From the NCBI RefSeq assembly GCF_000003815.2, contig NC_049991.1, forward strand, positions 21,148,148-21,196,654: a stretch of DNA of 48,507 bases. The letters are read 5' to 3'. Origin of the DNA: Branchiostoma floridae (Eukaryota; Chordata; Leptocardii; Amphioxiformes; Branchiostomatidae). Shown in pieces: positions 40,869 through 48,507 of this stretch. Position 1 is the stretch's first letter; the number at the start of each line of letters is the position of its first letter. Made by a program: the position numbers and the translations under genes. The notes under the pieces are model-generated. The model did no database searches. It was not told the DNA's origin and saw nothing but the letters and a program-made list of their open reading frames with translations.

Positions 40869-43800
40869 CTACTCCACTGGATTCAGAACGTTTCCCTTGT
40901 TGCTGTGTGATGAACAGAACTCCTCCACTCCTGTAGAAACAGGGATAGAAATAAAGAAATTTTAGGTAGATTTGATCCCAATTACTGAACATACAGCAAC
41001 GTATTACACAGGATAGCCAAAATAGCTTATGTAACATATAGGATTTCTTCAGATACAGTTTCGGTGGTCCTTCCTCAGTGTAATACTAACCAGTGCAGCT
41101 AGGTGGAGCTGCAGTGAGAAATTGGCTGTCCCAAAGTTCAGTTCCTGTGGGCATCCCACAATCCAGCTGCCAGCTAATCAGAGAATAGGCCTTCAAAAGT
41201 TTCAATTTTGAAAAGGGATCTCGTATATATATATGGTAAGCTCATTAATATTTATAAGCAGGGCGGTCAGGAACTGATGGTGACGGTTGAGATAGCAGAG
41301 TACAGACAAGAGGCAATTTGCTGGGAGAATGATGTAGACACAAGGCCACTTACTGATGACCCGAGATATACTCTGTTATGACTTGATGCGTGTACCGTAT
41401 GACTTAAGACTTACTCTGTATAACCTCCTTGTAAGCCTTTGCAGCAGGAGACTCGGGCTCTACGGACAGGAACGACTTCCCCTCATCACAACACTTTCCT
41501 GCAACAACAAACATAAAATAAACACACAAATAAAAATTTGTTCTGTTGGGAAGTCCAGGAAGATCAGTGGTGTGCTCAATTTTCGTTGATCAAGTTTTTC
41601 CTAAATCACCACATACACCAGTTCTTCGCGGCCTACAGATTGNNNNNNNNNNNNNNNNNNNNNNNNNNNNNNNNNNNNNNNNNNNNNNNNNNNNNNNNNN
41701 NNNNNNNNNNNNNNNNNNNNNNNNNNNNNNNNNNNNNNNNNNNNNNNNNNNNNNNNNNNNNNNNNNNNNNNNNNNNNNNNNNNNNNNNNNNNNNNNNNNN
41801 NNNNNNNNNNNNNNNNNNNNNNNNNNTGTTCACATAAACACTTAGCAAACACAAGGGCAGACACAAACACACACCCAAACGTAACCTTCTTGGTGAAGGC
41901 AATAATCGTCTTATAAAGAAGGTAAAAAAAGACATGACAAGATGAAACATGTAGAAGCGACACCAGTTCCCTGACCTATTCTGGGGTCGAGCGGCAGTCT
42001 GCCCAGGAAAGGTACCCCCATGTCTGCTGCCATCTTCTCTGCACCTCCCGTGGTGGGGGGGAAGATCTGGGACTCACCCTGCCGGAAACAGCAGGAAAAC
42101 ATTCCGTAAATAGTAGCTCTTTTTAAAGTTGGCAACATAATATATAGATATATAATAGATATGCATATAGAATACAACACCATGTATTCTGTATCACCTG
42201 AGGTACCAGCCAGAAGGCCGGAGGGTGATCCGACCCGCAGGAGGGCTGGGACCGAGGGTGATGTGGAATACACCGTGTTGTATTTTATTTATGTCATACC
42301 CACCTGAGAAAACACGTTTCGATGCGAAATGTGCCTGAAGTTGAGAAAATTTGAACAATGATGTTCCAACGTCTGAATCAAGTATTTGAATTTTCAAATG
42401 CGCCACAATCAGCGTGCGCAGAGTATGTTCAAATTATTTGATGGAAGCCTGCATGATAAAACTTTGAAGCCTGTGTGATATGGCTTTTTATCACCCGGTC
42501 CCGAACATCTGTATCGAACGTTATTGCGGCCCAGGTTTGACATAAATATAGAAACAACACATGCAGAAATTGGATGGAAAAAGCTGGCTGGGTCTGTCAG
42601 AAAATCTACTCCTGTCATGAAAAAAAATTCAACAAACTTTATTGGGGCACTAAAAAGACTATTGATTGATAGATTGATACATTGATCGACAGATTGATCA
42701 ATGGTTGATACATTGACAAATTGACTGATACATGTACATTGATTGATACATTAACTGGCAGATGGAGACATTAATTGACAAATTGATTGACTGATGACTG
42801 ATTGACATGTTGATTGATTGATTGATTGACATGTTGATTGATTGATTGACAGGTCCCACCTGACAGCTGGGGCAGATGAAGCTGCTCATGTTCTCGACCA
42901 CACCCACCACAGGGAGGTGAACCTTCTTACAGAAGTTGATTTCCTTCCGCACGTCCAGCAGAGACACTTCCTGAGGACAACATCAAAACTTTGAAATTTA
43001 GTTACCATGATTTTAAAGTACTTTAGTGTAAAGTGTTAACTTACTTTGTATTAATTTATTGATCTTATTTATTTTCCGTGACCCCCCAACCCCAACTGTA
43101 CCTCTGGGAAGACAGCTAGTTAAAGGCTGATAGAGCTGTCCAGGTTAAATAAAGGTTATTGATTGATTGAAAACTGTTTATGTTTATGATGGGAATCAAC
43201 ATCCAGGTAAACAATATCTGAAGACAAGTCAATGTCTAGACTGGATAAGATTTGGAGGTTACTTCTGGACATTTTGAGTGACATCCATCACTCTTCTTCT
43301 CTCAATGTCACAAAATGGCAGAACAATTGAATGCTATTGCTAGGACCTGGAAATTATCTCCTTACATGAATAAAGATAAGAAAAGAAGACTGATGTCATA
43401 CAGTGTAAAAAGGCAATTTTTTTCTGTTTTCAAACAATACAAATTACATTGGGCAGTAATCGCAGTAGACTTTGGTTGAAAATGACTCCTCCTATAAGCA
43501 AGGCAACAAAAAAGTCATAACGTGAGTCTATAGAAGGACTAAATTCTGTTCTGTTCCACTCGTGTGAATAATAAGGTAAACTTATTGAGGTAATGGAAAA
43601 AAATGGACAAAACCCTGTGCGAAACATACGGTAGTAATCTCCAAACTTTGCCAGTGGTTTTAATTTTATTGTTCTCTCTGCGACCTTTGCACACGAAGTC
43701 CTGACGTGGCAAACAAGCATTTCCAACTTATCATCATTTCTAGTTTTAAGCTTTTGGATTAACCTTTGTATTAAAACCCTATCCGGTGACCTTGTTGTAC

Positions 43801-46327
43801 AAAAAGTAACTTAAATAAATGTTGTCTGAATGTTTTGTCATTTTGTAACATTGATCATAATTCAGTGCCATGTATGTCACTGCAAGGATTCTATAAATGT
43901 TAAAGTCATCTACCTTTCAATCTATTCCCTCCTACCTTTAAATAAAAACAACCCAGAGTACTGAATGTGGCAGTTACCTGAGGTGTGGTGACAAGGACAG
44001 CCCCATCCAACCCTGCTGAACTCAGGTACTGTACGATGGACAGGTGCTCATCTGACGTGCCAGGGGGGGTGTCTACCACCAGGTAGTCTAACTCTCCCCA
44101 GTCTACATCCCTCAGGAACTGTTTTATCAACCCTGCAGGGGGGTACTGAGAGTTAGGGGGGGTACTGTGCGATGGACAGGTGTTCGTCTGACGTGCCAGG
44201 GGGGGTGTCTACCACCAGGTAGTCTAACTCCCCCCAGTCTACATCCCTCAGGAACTGTTTTATCAACCCTGCAGGGGGGTACTGAGAGTTAGGGGGGTAC
44301 TGAGAGTTAGGGGGGTACTGAGAGTTAGGGGGGTACTGTACAATGGACAGGTGTTCATCTGACGTGCCAGGGGGGGTGTCTACCACCAGGTAGTCTAACT
44401 CCCCCCAGTCTACATCCCTCAGGAACTGTTTTATCAACCCTGCAGGGGGGTACTCAAAGTTAGGGGGGTACTGAGAGTTAGGGGGTACTGACAGTTAGGG
44501 GGGTACTGCACAATGGACAGGTGCTCATGTGCCATTCGCTTTGGTATGACTCGTTGGGGCAGCCAAATGCCAGGTAGCCACTCTATAGCTATATACAATG
44601 TACTCACTTGGTCATTGCACTGTTCCTAGCCTCATTGGATAAACAGTGTCTCGGTAATGAGGAAATGTCGTTACCGTTTTTCTTGGGTCCCCTCCAGATG
44701 ACAGCATCGTCAGGTGAGGCCAGCAGGAATCCAACAGACATCACACCCAGGTTGTCTTCCACATACTGACAGGAAAATAAGCCACAAAACTTAACCGTTA
44801 ACACACAGACATCACACCCAGGTTGTCTTCTACATACTGACAGGGAGATAGGCCACAAAACTTAACCGTTAACACACAGACATCACACCCAGGTTGTCTT
44901 CCACATACTGACAGGAAAATAAGCCACAAAACTCAACCGTTAACACACAGACATCACACCCAGGTTGTCTTCCACATACTGACAGGAAAATAAGCCACAA
45001 AACTTAACCGTTAACACACAGACATCACACCCAGGTTGTCTTCTACATACTGACAGGGAGATAGGCCACAAAACTTAACCGTTAACACACAGACATCACA
45101 CCCAGGTTGTCTTCCACATACTGACAGGGAGATAGGCCACAAAACTTAACCGTTAACACACAGACATCACACCCAGGTTGTCTTCTACATACTGACAGGG
45201 AGATAGGCCACAAAACTTAACCGTTAACACACAGACATCACACCCAGGTTGTCTTCCACATACTGACAGGGAGATAGGCCACAAAACTTAACCGTTAACA
45301 CACAGACATCACACCCAGGTTGTCTTCCACATACTGACAGGGAGATAGGCCACAAAACTTAACCGTTAACACACAGACATCACACCCAGGTTGTCTTCCA
45401 CATACTGACAGAAAATAAGAAAATAAGCCATGTAACGTGACCAGAAACAGACATGTAACCAAAGCAATGAAAACCCAATGAGAAGGGAGGGCTCTTATGA
45501 CACAAAGTGTGCAGTGCAGTGTACTTTTTCGAGCTACGGTGATTTGTAAGAAATCCTAGAACTGAAGGTTACCAAAACTGAATCATTGTAAAAAGAAAAA
45601 AAGGCAAAAATTGCAGCAAACAAGAGATGCAACACAGAAATTACTAGAGTTATTTAAAAAAGAACCTACTATTTCCATATATAGGAAGCTGGATGCATAT
45701 CATTAATGAATGATTCATGTTACAATGAGCTCAAATCGATTAAAAAAGCTTCTTCATTGGAATCCTTACAGAAACTATCTGAAATTTTTCAACCATAATC
45801 AATAACAAATTCATATAAATTCATTCTTCTCATGTAGGAACAAAAAACCAACTTACAGACACACATTGAAAGAAAACACAACCTTTATGGCTAAGATAAT
45901 AAACTGAGTAATTAACCTATCAATCGATATTCACTAGATTAAAATGTATCAACCTATCAATCAATATTCACTAGATTAAAATGTATCAATGTTCTAGAAC
46001 ACCCTTGACCTCAGCTACCACCTGATGCCCCCCTCCCACAGCCCTGACCAGGTTCTAGAACATCACCATGGCAACCTAACTGTCATCATCAGGGTGAAAG
46101 GTCAGACCCATGTTCTAGAACTCCAGTCTGTATTGCCTGACAACCACAAGCCAGGAGGGCAACAGGACAGCCACACCTACAACAGGCTGACCCTCTATAG
46201 ACCCAAGGTGATACAGTCCGAGTATAATAAGACTTAGACTGCTGTTTCTTTAAGGAGTTAACGGAAGGAGAAGACAAGATGCAGCGCTCCTCACCACGGG
46301 GGACCAGCCGGAGCCGCTCTGGTGCAC
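40869..46327 (-). CDS. NUBP1: NUBP1/Nbp35, cytosolic Fe-S cluster assembly scaffold ATPase, 5'-partial
   Basis: Exons in transcript order: 46327-46295 (33 bp), 44765-44675, 44132-43978, 42970-42860, 42078-41976, 41498-41415, 40930-40869 (stop 40871-40869). All phases fit; 212 residues of about 320 are visible. By family, it binds a bridging [4Fe-4S] cluster and ATP with NUBP2 and hands clusters to cytosolic and nuclear apoproteins. Diagnostic stretches: [45 protein letters not shown], the switch motif [28 protein letters not shown] with the cluster-ligating CPx[13 protein letters not shown], and [10 protein letters not shown]. The exons with the N-terminal Cys motif and Walker A (GKGGVGKS) lie beyond the right edge. 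Two exons have tandem decoy copies. Confidence 0.92.
41643..41826. other. Assembly gap, 184 N
   Basis: A sized gap in the NUBP1 intron between exons 42078-41976 and 41498-41415. The joining phases are consistent, so no exon need be missing. Confidence 0.95.
42658..42852. repeat. (ATTG)n degenerate microsatellite
   Basis: attgattgat units with acattgac, gatagattgatac and similar variants over about 195 bases, ending six bases from a NUBP1 exon donor (42859). Confidence 0.9.
42971..43977. other. NUBP1 intron, no exon seen
   Basis: 1.0 kb, AT-rich. The minus-strand open frame 43726-43430 has no protein-like features or splice sites in phase. Confidence 0.6.
44133..44515 (-). repeat. Two extra tandem copies of a NUBP1 exon 5' part, with an 18-bp minisatellite
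   Basis: Upstream of the real exon (acceptor 44133-44135) lie two copies with intact acceptors at 44269-44271 and 44440-44442. Each repeats about 110 bases encoding [16 protein letters not shown] through the switch motif [14 protein letters not shown]. Between copies the unit ggggggtactgagagttag recurs several times (minus-strand translation repeats QYPPNS). The outer two copies are in frame with each other; a single extra G puts the inner pair out of frame. Confidence 0.85.
44731..45426 (-). repeat. 71-bp tandem array, ten copies, of a NUBP1 3' splice site plus exon start
   Basis: The marker gacatcacaccc recurs at 44737, 44808, 44879, 44950, 45021, 45092, 45163, 45234, 45305 and 45376, exactly 71 bp apart. 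On the minus strand each unit has the acceptor CTGTCAG, then codons for [11 protein letters not shown]. In the nine extra copies this runs into TGT TAA, a stop at the 13th codon. The real exon (44765-44675) is the last copy in transcript order. Units differ mainly in agggagatagg versus aggaaaataag and in tcttc(c/t)aca. Confidence 0.93.
45427..46294. other. NUBP1 intron with repeated TTCTAGAA motifs
   Basis: TTCTAGAA, a palindromic heat-shock-element-like dyad, occurs at 45992, 46053 and 46113, about 60 bp apart. The plus-strand frame 46042-46209 is open but has no recognisable homology. 45470-45590 shares a repeat with 47345-47450 (cacaaagtgtgcattgcggtgt-type words). Confidence 0.5.
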
Positions 46328-47515
46328 CTGGGGGGGTGGACATCAGCAGGTTTAAGAACAGGAGGACCAGGGGTGAGATTTTCTTCTTTCTAGTCATCCA
46401 TTTCAGGAAACAACATACATGCACATGTACAATTACAAGAAAACAGTTAACGTTTCAAAGCTTTTCTTCCTTTTGATCATAATTGTAAAACAACATACAT
46501 GTACAATCAGCAGGTTTAAGAACAGGCGCAGCAGGGGTGAGCTTTTCTTCTATTTAGTTCTGTGTTCTTCTAGTTTACCAGGGTATTAAGAAAGCTCCCA
46601 TCAGTGACTAACACTGCTTTTCATGGAGGCCATTGATACATATACATATACAAATACCACATATTACATACAATACAATACAATATTTACAAAGTACGAC
46701 AAATCGTCAAAAACAAAAAAGTTTTGGTCATATGTAAAACGACATACATGTACAACACAAGAAAACAGTTACTTGTACAAATACAAAAATGTACAAGTTT
46801 GTATTTGTGCAATAAAATACATATAACATAATACAAAAATCAATACATAAAAACAGGTGCAGGACGAGGGATAAGCATATTGTAGCTTAAACTAAGCCCT
46901 TGTCCCCTATACTAGACTGAAAAAATTATGATCGATAAATGATAGTCTACTACAGGGGGCTAGGGTGTTTATCAGATGGGTTTTCAAATGTTAGTTCAAG
47001 AGGATGTTGTTTGTATATTTCATTTGCCTGTAGACTGTTTCATATTTGTTTGTAATCGAAGGCTCCTGTCAACCTTGATACTACCATGATTATAATCATA
47101 GAATTTTAAAGGTGATATGAAGTCCAATCCTTGTATGGTTATTCTACTTTATGGGGAGGGGGTCTAACATAGACATGGGCAGAGATATAGCGGATATGAA
47201 AACTGTTCCATTGTTTTTTCTTGACATCAATCCACTTTTCCTTTACACAAAGAATCTCAAGTGGCATTTTCCTTTCCTGTATGAGTAGTTCAAGAGATGA
47301 CTGAGAACTTGGAGAGAAAAATGAAAACCTTTTGAGAATCAACGCCTCTTACCACACAAAGTGTGCATTGCGGTGTGCTCCTTCAAGCGTTATATCTGAC
47401 GGTTTGTAAAAAGTCCTAGAACGAAAGGTTTTTTGGTGATCCGTTTTTCGATAATGTTTAGTAAAGGTTGTCAAAAAGCAAATCATACAAAAAGCTTCAA
47501 TCCTAACATTTAATA

Positions 47516-47714
47516 TACTGTAAATGCATTTAAGTTTGTGGGGATTTAATTTCGCAGTAGCAGGAAAAATGACTTTTCGCAGTAGCACCATTGACTGCAG
47601 TCTAATACCTTACTTAATAGAAAAATGTTCGCGGTGGATTTAATTTCGCTGTAAAGTGGTTGCCACGAAAACCGCGAACATTAATCCACCGCGAACATTT
47701 CTGCATTTACAGTA
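47516..47714. mobile_element. Short TIR element (MITE), 199 bp
   Basis: The ends tactgtaaatgca and tgcatttacagta are exact inverted repeats. Inside, gttcgcggtggattt and its complement form a second, nested palindrome. TA-rich flanks are compatible with a Tc1/mariner-type TA target, but this is not certain. Confidence 0.7.
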
Positions 47715-48249
47715 TTTTGTATACATGTAGTAAAACCTTGCTGGTCAACCACTTCCAGTCATAAGGCACATTAGAACAGTCCTGTACATTTTTACATACA
47801 TTGTACTTGTGACCCTCTCTCAAACCATTACATAGTAGAGTGGACTCATTCCTCAGCTGACCGACATCTATCGCACAAACCATTGTTTTGCTCAGTCCCT
47901 AGACTAGAGTGGTTATTGAGACCAGGTTTGACTGTACATTGAACATGGGACAGTTCATTTAACCGCTGCCTTCAGAGAAGAAGTCAAACACCACAACAGT
48001 AAACATAGTACCTTATTAGTGTATGCAATTAGCTCTCAAGCATAATTTTGCAAATAAACAAAGTCACAGCAAAGCAGAGTACAATACGATTACACATCAT
48101 GTTATAATTTTAAATTCTATATCCGTACACAAAACAAAGCGCTTACCAACAAGGTTTCGATCATTCCTCTGATCCTTCTCAAGTTGAAATGACCCAAAGC
48201 CTAAGTCACACATCCAGAACGGAAGTGTGACGTCAGGAAATGGTCACTT

Positions 48250-48507
48250 ACATTTGTTTATTTGTTTATTTGTTTATTAAAATTCACCACACAAGTGGAA
48301 GGGGCGGGGGAACAGGTGGTGACACCTTTACTGGCCCTCGCCCCGACATGAAAATACAATAAATACAGCAGATTAAGATTAATACTAAACGACATAAACA
48401 ATCAATCAGACTACCGAGCCCTTAAATCCTGGCAGGAGGCGCACTTACACGCAGTAGACCACGTACAGAGGTTATCGGATACAAAGTGGCTTCTGAATCT
48501 ATCAACA
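48250..48507 (-). mobile_element. Probable LINE 3' end, cut by the window edge
   Basis: Read on the minus strand, a short coding tail (DRFRSHFVSDNLCTW, then a stop) is followed by a UTR and an (aataaac)n tail at about 48257-48280. This layout fits the 3' end of a non-LTR element. The rest lies outside the window. Confidence 0.4.

Larger units (their letters stand above)
46328..48507. other. NUBP1 intron/upstream region, repeats only
   Basis: No minus-strand exon with Walker A or its neighbours was found. Includes a second copy of the intronic block before the 33-bp exon (46345-46385 repeated at 46505-46550: atcagcaggtttaagaacagg), a small TIR element (47516-47714) and a LINE-like 3' end at the right edge. 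Confidence 0.5.

Noticed and set aside
44731-45426. CRISPR-like array because of the regular 71-bp period
   Set aside because: There are no unique spacers; the whole unit repeats, it derives from a NUBP1 exon border, and the DNA is eukaryotic.
46025-46237. Plus-strand ORF with protein-like composition ([15 protein letters not shown])
   Set aside because: No recognisable family, its only downstream partner is antisense to NUBP1, and the implied intron is just 37-47 bp. Kept only as an intronic open frame.
46279-46476. Plus-strand ORF starting [12 protein letters not shown], looking like a first exon with a donor
   Set aside because: It is antisense to the 33-bp NUBP1 exon ([11 protein letters not shown]), which is certain; the Arg/Ser/Gly-rich reading is its complement.

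Overview
The window looks like nuclear DNA of an invertebrate deuterostome, most likely a lancelet (Branchiostoma). This is inferred from compact multi-exon genes with GT-AG introns of about 0.1-1 kb, an expanded polycystin/lectin/EGF repertoire, tRNA-derived SINEs, many short terminal-inverted-repeat elements and CR1/L2-like LINEs. Nothing suggests a prokaryote or organelle. All exon models below were built by hand from reading frame, splice sites and splice phase.

Layout. (1) 3-12533, plus strand: a 5'-incomplete polycystin-1-family gene (GAIN/GPS, PLAT, 11 membrane spans, TOP domain, pore, short coiled coil). Its last frame-compatible exon is a 360-codon Ulp1(C48)-like protease plus PHD-like finger ORF, so this is either a fusion or an abutting separate gene. 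(2) 12.2-18.5 kb: a decayed copy of the Ulp1/PHD 3' end, a CR1/L2-like LINE with an open RT frame (13779-15983), a SINE, and a degenerate array of about 0.4 kb repeats. (3) 18.6-21.2 kb: no gene seen. (4) 21256-25328, minus strand: the 3' eight exons of a single-pass EGF-like membrane protein with an unfamiliar helical cytoplasmic domain and a PDZ-ligand C-terminus. (5) 25.3-31.4 kb: repeats (a foldback element, SINEs, a 61-bp array, a Harbinger-like element, CA and GA tracts). (6) 31435-39695, minus strand: a complete ten-exon receptor gene (signal peptide, SUEL lectin, WSC, CUB, CCP-like, stalk, TM, Tyr-motif tail). Its WSC exon is split by a SINE. (7) 40869-46327, minus strand: NUBP1 (Nbp35-type cytosolic Fe-S scaffold ATPase), 5'-incomplete. 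(8) 46.3-48.5 kb: a NUBP1 intron or upstream region with repeats and a LINE 3' end.

The most striking feature is a recurring pattern. At about nine places, in every gene of the window, a short segment spanning an exon-intron boundary has been tandemly duplicated. This leaves decoy splice sites and partial exons beside the real exon. The extreme case is NUBP1: a 71-bp unit carrying a 3' splice site and the first 11 codons of an exon is present 10 times, and every decoy copy runs into the same stop codon. A second NUBP1 exon is triplicated around its nucleotide-switch motif.

There are two assembly gaps (5173-5272 and 41643-41826). Some duplications could reflect haplotype or assembly effects, and this cannot be decided from the sequence alone. 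The genes have no evident functional link to each other; they are neighbours on a eukaryotic chromosome, not an operon.
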